A DNA stretch of 64,000 bases from JASGCL01 sp965262775 (GTDB lineage Bacteria; Pseudomonadota; Alphaproteobacteria; JASGCL01), in contig CBDHFT010000001.1 of the NCBI GenBank assembly GCA_965262775.1, forward strand, positions 248,001 through 312,000, written 5' to 3'. Shown piece by piece: positions 9,901 to 16,977 of the stretch (position 1 is its first letter; the number at the start of each line of letters is the position of its first letter). The notes beneath the pieces were generated by a model. It made no database searches and was not told the origin of the DNA. It was given only the letters and a program-made list of their open reading frames with translations. A program made the translations under genes and the position numbers.

Positions 9901-10953
9901 ATCAAATCCTTGGCGCGCGCCCATGGGTTTGCTGTGGCGGTGGTGGATGACACCGAACAATGGGCCACCATTCGTTTGGTGGGGCGTGGCGTTGCTATTT
10001 TTGCCAGCCAATTTTTGAATAACAATTTGTTAGAAAAATCTTTCGGTAAGAATTTTACTTTGCCACGTTTGTTTGACGGGGAGCAAAAAGAAAAATGTGA
10101 AAACGCCGCGCGGCAACTGTTGGTCGATGCCTTGCCCCTGCATCAATATCGCTACATCCATTGGCATGGTATGGGGTTTTATTTATTACGGCGTCGTGTC
10201 TTGCCTGGTTATTATATCGGTGGTCAGGTTGGCGATATTGAAATAACCTGCGCCGCCCATCAAGCTATCGGGCTTTATCAAGCCCTCTGGCAAGCAACTT
10301 TAAGCGAAGAGGATTCCGCGCCTAGTAGCCTGCCCTTCGCTCAACAAGCCGAGAAAAAAAATAAGCAGAAGGTTGCCACTGTCCCCACGGTCGGTGCCAT
10401 TTTGCAAGCGGCGGCGATACGCCCCTTCGCCTTGGGTTATTCCGCGCTTGATTATTGGCGTTTGTTAAAGGGCGACAGCACCCATGGCAGCGCGGGAGAG
10501 ATTGACGGCATCCGCACCCTGCATGACATGAGGCTTGAAGAAAAAATGAAAGCAGAAAAATTTGCGGGGCGCGAGCAAATGTTGCAACATGGGTTGTTGC
10601 AAAAAAATCGCCCGCGCCTTTGTGGCTTTATTGCGACCATGGGCGGGGCATCCACCATCGAAACGGGGCATCACCGCGGCGTGATAAGGGCGGGAAGTAT
10701 TGTCCAAGAAATAGACAAAGAACCCCTATCCCAAGGCCATGGCATTGGTCATATCACCACCGCTTCTTACTGCCCCGTGCGCAAACAATATATTGCCATG
10801 GGCTACCTTATGCCAAGTCTCGACCCGCTATCAGGAAAATGGAAGGACCCATTTGGCAAAGAAGTCATGATAGCCGACCCTCTATTTAAAAATTATCAAG
10901 CCGCGGTGGTGGTGCCGCATCATCAATTGGGCATGCCAAAAGAAAAGGAATAA
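6901..10953 (+). CDS. Oversized sarcosine oxidase alpha subunit-like protein (SoxA-like)
   Basis: A 1350-aa homologue of the SoxA alpha subunit, whose usual length is about 950-1000. Domains in order: an N-terminal region with YHRPRGMLGNH (about residues 60-100), a long Ser/Pro-rich insertion, a nucleotide-binding domain starting at DILIVGGGRATAV (about 247), LATGKSEVMLPFDN and its second half, a linker, then a GcvT-like folate-binding region from about residue 855 to the end (YSALDYWRLLKGD, CPVRKQYIAMGYL). The third glycine of the first GxGxxG is Thr. ATG 6901 is chosen because AAAGGA ends ten bases upstream; the frame is open from 6865. Several insertions account for the extra length. It overlaps soxB, so no soxD lies between them. 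Confidence 0.75.
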   Translation: MKKQYKKMKIKKDTPAKQPAIAEGTRHSLRLAPQHIGKGRQFGLAVDARRPIEFFLDNKKYHALHGDHVAAALLANQESFLAGSLLYHRPRGMLGNHFYESNGFVMVGEQKHHGFNPAIAVASLPLSQGMKFYRTRHPNKFSSSQFFNKTREALSAPLSTMPQPLFINKGFMPQSSLSKQRGEHRSLGLMNSFAGKKFIGASGGFWDKFLRQMMGYAPAPLVNPAFQSFGNDPGYALLQDKAHHHGDILIVGGGRATAVVLQQLLAKIGKQKLSIMVVTSDSEAIAMANMTGTNPLAKTDAAAATASKSGGKPFYLDPRITWFFNTTATHAKPLRDLTPSKKETTHDKKIIEVVAVSHHATDASKLGHFLWQQRKNIFHSRAIILATGKSEVMLPFDNNDLPGIVGFDNAVKLLATHGVKPGNHAVVITNNDSVYYRLAYLHAAGVDISAVVDIRKKIAPHLLELANRVGVTVYEFYYPKRARALYNQAAPSIFPNSLGKVVKILGRVVRTDNPNVASLLAVQQLHNPAPGATWGATSSNKNENAEGRQEEATANKIILARPDQTDEALSAETEKIFNSDCLLVSGGFQPRLNLFTQLLPKNKREGDYLIWSDALQCYLPAFWPPQVFLVGSVGGCMPHGLSGEQTKQKPKAKKSPEGDRLLAMAQTVAQEVQDFLYGKKNAEQLTAHPRHVYHGGFNIMPYRFLPDADSLGRHSFIDYQYDIKLKHLHNTFQAGYHTPFGLKHYSKLGFGFDRGIGSLALGLAHLYENKAQEISGSLSFAGARVESQGAVKNNNHGATDTMTNIIKENNIFDELHGLAYPTTLASLASLPLDGRRFFNQSTIRGETPLYPLAHRPKFFDVIMHPENNISNDHGAYCLLQDGKKIADHYPYHEGDEKTGAIMEEKERIMDGLGFVDGSNMISVSLLGKKAIDFLQFLSATKLNQTKLNSVGAVTMLNPQDGFIIARGRYIIRGDRSVLLSLPLGATGINASRENNHIVTLIKSLARAHGFAVAVVDDTEQWATIRLVGRGVAIFASQFLNNNLLEKSFGKNFTLPRLFDGEQKEKCENAARQLLVDALPLHQYRYIHWHGMGFYLLRRRVLPGYYIGGQVGDIEITCAAHQAIGLYQALWQATLSEEDSAPSSLPFAQQAEKKNKQKVATVPTVGAILQAAAIRPFALGYSALDYWRLLKGDSTHGSAGEIDGIRTLHDMRLEEKMKAEKFAGREQMLQHGLLQKNRPRLCGFIATMGGASTIETGHHRGVIRAGSIVQEIDKEPLSQGHGIGHITTASYCPVRKQYIAMGYLMPSLDPLSGKWKDPFGKEVMIADPLFKNYQAAVVVPHHQLGMPKEKE

Positions 10954-10966
10954 AGGGAACATCAAC

Positions 10967-11761
10967 ATGACACAAAAACCATCATCAAACCCCCAACCCA
11001 TTTCGCCACTTATATTGTTAAGCGGTGGTGATTATTGGCACGAAGGCTTCGCAGGGCTTGATAACCAAGACCGCGGGCGCGACAACCATGGCGACCCCGC
11101 TGATTTTTTTGACAATAGCCAATCTGACAATTCGGTGATATCGCATGGTATTTTGTTGGAGGGGGTAAAACCACTACATCATCATGCTTTGAAATTGTTA
11201 GCCTGCCCGCTTGATGAAACCAACCCCGAAAAATTCCTCAACGGATTATTGGGCAAAATAAAGGCACCCCAACCCTTATCGACTATCCAGCCTGGGATAT
11301 ATTATGAATCCTCGCTGGCCATGAAAAAATCGGGGATGCTGACCATGCGTTTGCGCGATACCGAAGCCATGGTTTACATTGACAATTACCGCGCCAGTGA
11401 AAACCACGGCGTGGTAGGATTTGAATATAGCGAAGAAGCCAAACAACGCCAGGGCATGGCCAGCCCATTTATCCACCCTGTTGGGGCGGGTTGGCAATTG
11501 TTGCGGGCGCGTGGTAAAAAACCATTGCATGAATTTCTTAGATCCTTCATCGCCATGCCATTGCATGGTGCGCATCATGAAACCACGCCGCATAATTTTT
11601 ATCGTTTGAATGTTTTAAACAAAACCATTTATCTTTTTCATCAGGGGGATGAGGCTTTGTTCTTTATACCACGCTCTATCGCAAATTCGATGCTATGCCA
11701 CCTTGCCATGGTTGCCGCCAGCAAAAGCCAGAATTTCACCAGGGTTAGAATTTATTATTAA
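10967..11761 (+). CDS. Putative sarcosine oxidase gamma subunit-like protein (SoxG-like)
   Basis: A 264-aa protein 13 bases after the SoxA-like gene. Its position, size and C-terminal half, with a fold-typical EALFFIPRSIANSMLCHL segment, fit a gamma subunit (SoxG), which shares the GcvT-like fold and packs against SoxA. The family is poorly conserved and the match rests mostly on context. The first 60 residues are Asp/Asn/Ser-rich and probably disordered. A short hairpin AACGC-CCC-GCGTT at 11760-11772 overlaps the stop and precedes a T run at 11781-11788, which could end the operon. Confidence 0.55.
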   Translation: MTQKPSSNPQPISPLILLSGGDYWHEGFAGLDNQDRGRDNHGDPADFFDNSQSDNSVISHGILLEGVKPLHHHALKLLACPLDETNPEKFLNGLLGKIKAPQPLSTIQPGIYYESSLAMKKSGMLTMRLRDTEAMVYIDNYRASENHGVVGFEYSEEAKQRQGMASPFIHPVGAGWQLLRARGKKPLHEFLRSFIAMPLHGAHHETTPHNFYRLNVLNKTIYLFHQGDEALFFIPRSIANSMLCHLAMVAASKSQNFTRVRIYY

Positions 11762-11864
11762 CGCCCCGCGTTAGGCAATGTTTTTTTATTCTTTGGAATC
11801 GCCCCCTATTTGATGTAATATGGGCTATGTTTAATATCGCTTTTTTTGACATTTTTATTTAACA

Positions 11865-13568
11865 ATGACCCTGCCCAGCATGAAACATATTTTATCGATT
11901 AAGAATCTTTCTTTGTCACTCAAACAAACTTCGACAATCAAATACCTCCTCTCCAACATTTCGTTCGACTTAACCGCGGGTAGCGGCGTTGGTTTGGTTG
12001 GCGAATCGGGGGCGGGTAAAACATTGTTGGCCATGCTTATCCCTGGATTATTATCGCCCTATCAACGTTATATCGGCACGGGCAGCATCACTTGCTTTGG
12101 TGAAGAATCCGCCACCACCGATTTTCAAGCCCGCGCCAAATTTCGTGGCACAAAAATTGGCGTGTTGTTCCAGGAACCCCATTCGGCATTGAACCCGTTG
12201 CATCGCGTTGGTAAACAATTTACCGCGGCGATGTTTGCCAGCCGTGGCTTAAGCGCGTTGAATGACGAACATAAAAATTTTATGGCGGGGCTTTGCGCCG
12301 AATTGGAACTGCCCAGTTTTGATATCAACCATGATTTTTGGCGTCGCTACCCGCATCAATTATCGGGCGGGCAGAAGCAACGTATTTTGCTAGCCATGGC
12401 CTTAGCGGGGGAGCCGCAAATATTAATTGCCGACGAACCCACCACCGCCCTTGACCAACATATTAAAAAACAATTGCTTAAATTATTACAAAAAATTATC
12501 AAGCAAAAAAATCTGTCGCTTATTTATATCAGCCATGATTTGTTGGGGTTGGAAGACCTGACCCAAGAACTATTGTTATTAAAAAATGGCAAGGTGATAG
12601 AACAGGGGCCAACCCATGAATTGTTAACCAACCCCAAAACAAATGCGGGCAAGGTTTTTTGGAAAATGAATTACCCCCAAAAACAAACCACCCACCAAGC
12701 CATGCCCACCGTGTTAATGGCAAAATCTTTATCGCTAACCCTGCCCGTTGCTACCAAGCCTGTTTTTTTTTGGCAACGCAGCAAAACAAGCCAAAAGAAA
12801 ATATTGCAAAACATCAACCTTCGCCTGACGGCGGGCAACACGGTCGGGGTCATCGGGCGGTCGGGCGCGGGAAAGAGCAGCCTATGCCATGCTTTGTTAT
12901 CGCTATACCCCAGGAAATATGTATCGGGGCAAATTTTGGTCGCAACCGATAGCAAGGATAAAATATATGTTGGCGATGAATCGCAAGGACAAGAATCGAC
13001 CGAAGCCTTCGCCAACAACGATTGGCTCACCCTGTCAGAAAAAAAATTGCGCCAGGCACGCAAAAATATGCAGGTGGTTTTTCAGGATCCTTTTTCGTCG
13101 TTGCAACCGCGCCAAGTGATTGTGGATGTGGTTGCCGAGGGGTTATTTCAAGATAAACAATTAACCAAATCGCTTCGGCAATCGGCCAAAAGCAAGGCCG
13201 AGGAATTATTAACCGCGGTCGGTATTCATGCCAACCTGTGGCATCATTATCCCCATGAATTATCGGGCGGGCAAAGGCAACGGGTTTCGCTGGCGCGCAG
13301 CCTTATCCTCAACCCAAAAATCTTAGTGTTGGATGAGCCTACCTCGGCCTTAGACAAAAGCACGGCGCGTGGCATGATAGAATTGTTATTAATGTTGCAA
13401 GCAAAACATGGTATTGCTTACCTTTTGGTTAGTCATGACATTCATGTCATCCGCGCCCTTAGCGATAGGATATTGGTGATGGCCGATGGCCAAGTGATTG
13501 AGGAAGGCGAAAAAAATCAGATTTTATCATCACCACAACAGGAGGAAACGAAACTGTTGCTGGCATAA
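11865..13568 (+). CDS. ABC transporter ATP-binding protein with two fused ATPase domains (oligopeptide-type)
   Basis: A 567-aa protein with two complete ABC ATPase domains. The first has Walker A GESGAGKT, signature LSGGQKQRI and Walker B ILIADEPTTALD. The second has GRSGAGKS, LSGGQRQRV and ILVLDEPTSALD. The arrangement matches fused DppD/DppF-type ATPases (YejF-like) of peptide or microcin importers. No permease or binding-protein gene lies beside it, so its transporter must be encoded elsewhere. The ATG at 11865 or the one at 11880 could be used; the family-like sequence begins at the second. Confidence 0.88.
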   Translation: MTLPSMKHILSIKNLSLSLKQTSTIKYLLSNISFDLTAGSGVGLVGESGAGKTLLAMLIPGLLSPYQRYIGTGSITCFGEESATTDFQARAKFRGTKIGVLFQEPHSALNPLHRVGKQFTAAMFASRGLSALNDEHKNFMAGLCAELELPSFDINHDFWRRYPHQLSGGQKQRILLAMALAGEPQILIADEPTTALDQHIKKQLLKLLQKIIKQKNLSLIYISHDLLGLEDLTQELLLLKNGKVIEQGPTHELLTNPKTNAGKVFWKMNYPQKQTTHQAMPTVLMAKSLSLTLPVATKPVFFWQRSKTSQKKILQNINLRLTAGNTVGVIGRSGAGKSSLCHALLSLYPRKYVSGQILVATDSKDKIYVGDESQGQESTEAFANNDWLTLSEKKLRQARKNMQVVFQDPFSSLQPRQVIVDVVAEGLFQDKQLTKSLRQSAKSKAEELLTAVGIHANLWHHYPHELSGGQRQRVSLARSLILNPKILVLDEPTSALDKSTARGMIELLLMLQAKHGIAYLLVSHDIHVIRALSDRILVMADGQVIEEGEKNQILSSPQQEETKLLLA

Positions 13569-13628
13569 TTTTCTTGCTATTTTTTATTCATTTGATATGA
13601 TAAAAAAATATTCGGGGAAATAAAAAAT

Positions 13629-15068
13629 ATGAATAATTTGTTACATAATAACCCGCCGTTTTCTGATGAAGAAAAAGAAAAATTATGGCACGGGGATAAT
13701 CATCATCTTGTTCATCCATGGGAATTCATGGAATATGCGGGGCGTAATAAGCGCAGCATGATAGAACGCGGCGATGGCGTTTATGTTTATGACCAAGACG
13801 GAAAAAAATTATTGGACGCGCCTGGCGGCATGTGGTGCGTGCCATTTGGTCATGGTCGAAAAGATATTGTTGATGCCATCGTTACCCAAGCCAACAAGCT
13901 AGCTTTTTATTCGCCATTCACCATGGCGTCGTCCATCGCTATCGAATTTGCCGCCGAATTGGCCAAGCGTGCGCCAGGGGATTTGAAACATGTTTTCTTC
14001 ACCAATTCAGGGTCGGAAGCGGTTGATGCCGCTTTGCGGTTTGTATTTTTTTATCACAATTTGTTGGGCCAACCCAATAAGAAAAAAATTGTTGCCCGTC
14101 AAAAAGGTTATCATGGCGCAACCTATCTTTGCCAGGGTATCACGGGGCGCGAACGCGACCGCCCATTCATGGATAGTGCCAACCATTTGGCATTATTTTT
14201 GGAAGCACCCAATTTGTATTTCAAACCAGAAAATATGTCGGCCGAGGCTTTCTTGCAAGAACGTATCAAAGAATTTGAAACCCTTATCACGACCCACGGT
14301 GCCGATAACATTGGTGCTTTCATTGCGGAGCCTATCCAGGCTTCGGGCGGGGTTATTGTGCCGCCGCCAGGTTATTTAAAGGCAATGCGCGATATTTGTA
14401 AAAAAAATAATATCCTATATATTTCTGACGAAGTGGTGACGGCGTTTGGGCGCATGGGCCATGTTTTTTCGTCTGAGGATTATTTTGGTATCACCCCCGA
14501 CCTTATGACCACCGCCAAATCAATCGCGGGTGGTTATATTCCCATGGGGGCGTTGTTTATTTCTGACGCTATTTATAATAAAATTGCGGGGGCGGAGAAT
14601 ATCGGCGGGCAGAAGGGCGCGGTTTTCACTTCGGGGTTTACTTTTTCTGGCAACCCCTTGGCTTGCGCCGCGGGTTTAAAAACCTTAGAAATTTTAGAAA
14701 AAGAAAATGTATTGGCCCATGTGCGGGAGGCCGTGCCCTATTTCCAAAAACGATTGCGCGAATTGTTTGAAATTCCCATTGTTGGCGATGTGCGGGGCGA
14801 GGGGTTGTTGGGCTGTATCGAATTGGTAGCGGACAGGAAGTCGGACAAGGATGACAACGGCCTGTTAAAACTTGACCGTGGTGTTGGGTTGATGGTGGAT
14901 GAACATTGTTACAATTTGGGTTTGATTGTGCGGCCGATTGTAAACCTGTGCGTTATGTCGCCACCGTTGGTGATTGAGCAAGAACAAATCGACTTCTTGG
15001 TGGATACATTGAAGGAGGGCGTGAAGCGCACCATGATGGACCTGAAAAAACAGGGCGTTATAAAATAA
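13629..15068 (+). CDS. Class III aminotransferase, SpuC-like (omega-amino acid/polyamine:pyruvate type)
   Basis: A 479-aa PLP enzyme. The N-terminus contains APGGMWCVPFGHGR and HVFFTNSGSEAVD, where the phosphate of PLP is held. ISDEVVTAFGRMG carries the Asp that contacts the pyridine nitrogen, and TTAKSIAGGYIPMG carries the Schiff-base lysine. The pattern is closest to putrescine:pyruvate and related omega aminotransferases (SpuC, Tpa), which convert a terminal amine to an aldehyde. The exact substrate cannot be assigned. The gabD and puuD-like genes at 53-55 kb would continue a putrescine/GABA route. It has its own leader, 60 bases after the ABC gene. Confidence 0.82.
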   Translation: MNNLLHNNPPFSDEEKEKLWHGDNHHLVHPWEFMEYAGRNKRSMIERGDGVYVYDQDGKKLLDAPGGMWCVPFGHGRKDIVDAIVTQANKLAFYSPFTMASSIAIEFAAELAKRAPGDLKHVFFTNSGSEAVDAALRFVFFYHNLLGQPNKKKIVARQKGYHGATYLCQGITGRERDRPFMDSANHLALFLEAPNLYFKPENMSAEAFLQERIKEFETLITTHGADNIGAFIAEPIQASGGVIVPPPGYLKAMRDICKKNNILYISDEVVTAFGRMGHVFSSEDYFGITPDLMTTAKSIAGGYIPMGALFISDAIYNKIAGAENIGGQKGAVFTSGFTFSGNPLACAAGLKTLEILEKENVLAHVREAVPYFQKRLRELFEIPIVGDVRGEGLLGCIELVADRKSDKDDNGLLKLDRGVGLMVDEHCYNLGLIVRPIVNLCVMSPPLVIEQEQIDFLVDTLKEGVKRTMMDLKKQGVIK

Positions 15069-15168
15069 CCATCGCGGGCATCGCCAAAACCCCTTCGCCA
15101 AACTGCGCCATTCCTTCCCCCGCCATGCCGATAATTTGGGCGTTATAAATAATAATAATTGTATTATC

Positions 15169-15197
15169 TTGACTCGCGATAATGACGGTTATATTAA
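15169..15197 (+). promoter_or_regulatory. Candidate promoter of trpG, near-leaderless
   Basis: TTGACT (15169-15174) and TATTAA (15192-15197) are 17 bases apart. The expected start of transcription is about 15204, next to the ATG at 15205, and no Shine-Dalgarno sequence is seen. Motif-based inference only. Confidence 0.4.
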
Positions 15198-15204
15198 TAA
15201 GCCC

Positions 15205-15789
15205 ATGTTTTTATTAATAGATAATTACGATAGTTTTACTTACAACGTGGTTCATTTGTTGGGCGCAAGCGGTATTACCGACCAATTGATTGTTAAGCGT
15301 AACGATGAAATATCGGTGGGGGAGGCTATCAAAATCGCCGACCAAGGAATCTTCATTTCGCCTGGGCCCTGCACGCCGAGGGAGGCTGGCATTTCATTGG
15401 AATTAATCGCCACGGCGGCGGCGGTGAAACGCCCGCTGTTTGGTATTTGTTTGGGGCTACAGGCCATGGTGGAATCATTTGGCGGCGCGGTCGCCACCTA
15501 TCAACCGCCACGCCATGGGAAGGTTTCCACCATTGCATGCGACAACAAAGCATGGTTGTTTAAAAATATTCCCAGCCAATTTGACGCCACCCGTTACCAT
15601 AGTTTGGCGGTGCAAACCATGCCCGACGAATTGTTGGCCACCGCGACAAGTTGCGACGACAAGCAAGTCATGGCGGTGCAACATAAAACATTGCCCATGG
15701 CGGCGGTGCAATTTCACCCCGAGAGTTATTATTCGCAACAGGGATCCAACATCATCAATAATTTTTTAACATTTGCGCGGCATCAATAA
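15205..15789 (+). CDS. trpG: Anthranilate synthase glutamine amidotransferase component
   Basis: A class I glutamine amidotransferase of about 194 aa that supplies ammonia to anthranilate synthase, the first step of tryptophan synthesis. It opens with MFLLIDNYDSFTYN, has the nucleophilic Cys in FGICLGLQAM and the His-Glu pair in QFHPES. ATG 15205 is chosen because the family starts at LLIDNYDSFTYN; the open frame reaches back to 15136. TrpG and PabA cannot be separated by sequence, but trpD follows 77 bases later, which favours TrpG or a dual role. The partner trpE is not in the window. Confidence 0.9.
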   Translation: MFLLIDNYDSFTYNVVHLLGASGITDQLIVKRNDEISVGEAIKIADQGIFISPGPCTPREAGISLELIATAAAVKRPLFGICLGLQAMVESFGGAVATYQPPRHGKVSTIACDNKAWLFKNIPSQFDATRYHSLAVQTMPDELLATATSCDDKQVMAVQHKTLPMAAVQFHPESYYSQQGSNIINNFLTFARHQ

Positions 15790-15810
15790 CCATGCCCGCG
15801 CCATAAAAAA

Positions 15811-15865
15811 CATAAGGGAAAACACATAAGGGAAAACACATAAGGGAAAAACATAAGGGAAAATA
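15811..15865 (+). repeat. 14-bp tandem repeat with four Shine-Dalgarno-like cores before trpD
   Basis: CATAAGGGAAAACA occurs twice exactly (15811-15824 and 15825-15838), then in a 13-base and a 14-base variant up to 15865. Each unit contains AAGGGA. The last one (15855-15860) sits six bases before the trpD ATG and is the likely functional ribosome-binding site. Confidence 0.85.
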
Positions 15866-15866
15866 C

Positions 15867-16934
15867 ATGAACGCGACAACCACCACCACTATTGGCCTGA
15901 CCGATTTCATTGCGAAATTACGGCGCGGGGCGGACCTTGATATGGTCGAGATGACCACGGCGTTTGACAGCATGATGAACGGCGGCGTGGCGGTGGATGA
16001 CATGGTGGCGTTTTTAAAATCCTTAAGCGCGAAGGGTGAAACGGTGGATGAAATAACCGCGGCGGCGCGGGTTATGCGCCAACATGCCGCGAAGATAACC
16101 GCCCCCGCCACGGCGATTGACATTGTGGGCACGGGCGGCGATTTAAAGGGCACGTTGAATATTTCCACCGCCGCCAGTTTGGTGGTGGCGGGTTTGGGTT
16201 TGCCCGTTGCCAAACATGGCAATCGCGCCATTACATCGCAATCGGGCACGGCCGATGTGCAACAGGAATTGGGAATCAACATCGATTATCCCTTGCCACG
16301 GGTTCAGGAAGGGATGGACAAATTGGGCTTTGCTTTTTTATTCGCGCCCAAACACCATGCCGCCACGCGCCATGTTATGCCCGCGCGTAAATTATTGGCC
16401 GAACAAAAAATAAAAACCATATTTAATATTTTGGGGCCCCTTACCAACCCTGCATCGGTTATGTTTTATTTGTTGGGGGCTTATGATAAAAAATGGTTGC
16501 AACCCATGGCGATGGTGTTGAAAAATTTGGGGGCGAAGGCGGTGTGGATAGCCCATGGCGATGACGGGCTTGACGAATTATCAATCAGCGGCGGCAGTCA
16601 TGTTGTCAAATTGCAAAACGGCGTGTTGAGCATGGAAACCATAACCCCCGACATGGCGGGGTTGCCCACCCACCCATTGTCAACCATTAAGGGCGGCACC
16701 CCCGCCAACAACGCGCAAGTCATGATGAATTTGCTACGCAACATGCCGAGCAAAGACCAACAACAATTTGACGGGTTTCGCGACGCGGTATTATACAACG
16801 CCGCGGCGGCGTTAACCGTGGCGGGCATGGTTAAAAATTTGGCCGAGGGCACCACCGCCGCCCGCCACGCCATCGAAAGCGGCAAGGCATTACAAAAATT
16901 ACAAGAATTTGCAGCTTGGACGCAGGGGGGATAA
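15867..16934 (+). CDS. trpD: Anthranilate phosphoribosyltransferase
   Basis: Transfers phosphoribose from PRPP to anthranilate, the second step of tryptophan synthesis. The 355-aa protein has the PRPP-binding loop DIVGTGGDLKGTLNIST, KHGNRAITSQSGTADV and NILGPLTNPA, all diagnostic. The ribosome-binding site belongs to the last unit of an upstream tandem repeat. The usual alphaproteobacterial order would continue with trpC, but here an AT-rich ATPase gene follows with its own promoter, so the trp operon stops or is interrupted at this point. Confidence 0.95.
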   Translation: MNATTTTTIGLTDFIAKLRRGADLDMVEMTTAFDSMMNGGVAVDDMVAFLKSLSAKGETVDEITAAARVMRQHAAKITAPATAIDIVGTGGDLKGTLNISTAASLVVAGLGLPVAKHGNRAITSQSGTADVQQELGINIDYPLPRVQEGMDKLGFAFLFAPKHHAATRHVMPARKLLAEQKIKTIFNILGPLTNPASVMFYLLGAYDKKWLQPMAMVLKNLGAKAVWIAHGDDGLDELSISGGSHVVKLQNGVLSMETITPDMAGLPTHPLSTIKGGTPANNAQVMMNLLRNMPSKDQQQFDGFRDAVLYNAAAALTVAGMVKNLAEGTTAARHAIESGKALQKLQEFAAWTQGG

Positions 16935-16938
16935 TTTA

Positions 16939-16968
16939 TTGACTCTTATTATAGAATTATCCTAAAAT
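16939..16968 (+). promoter_or_regulatory. Candidate promoter of the AAA-HEPN gene
   Basis: TTGACT (16939-16944) and TAAAAT (16963-16968), 18 bases apart, lie in the 43-base gap after trpD. Predicted initiation is near 16975, three bases before the ATG. There is no Shine-Dalgarno sequence. Confidence 0.4.
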
Positions 16969-16977
16969 AATCCTATA

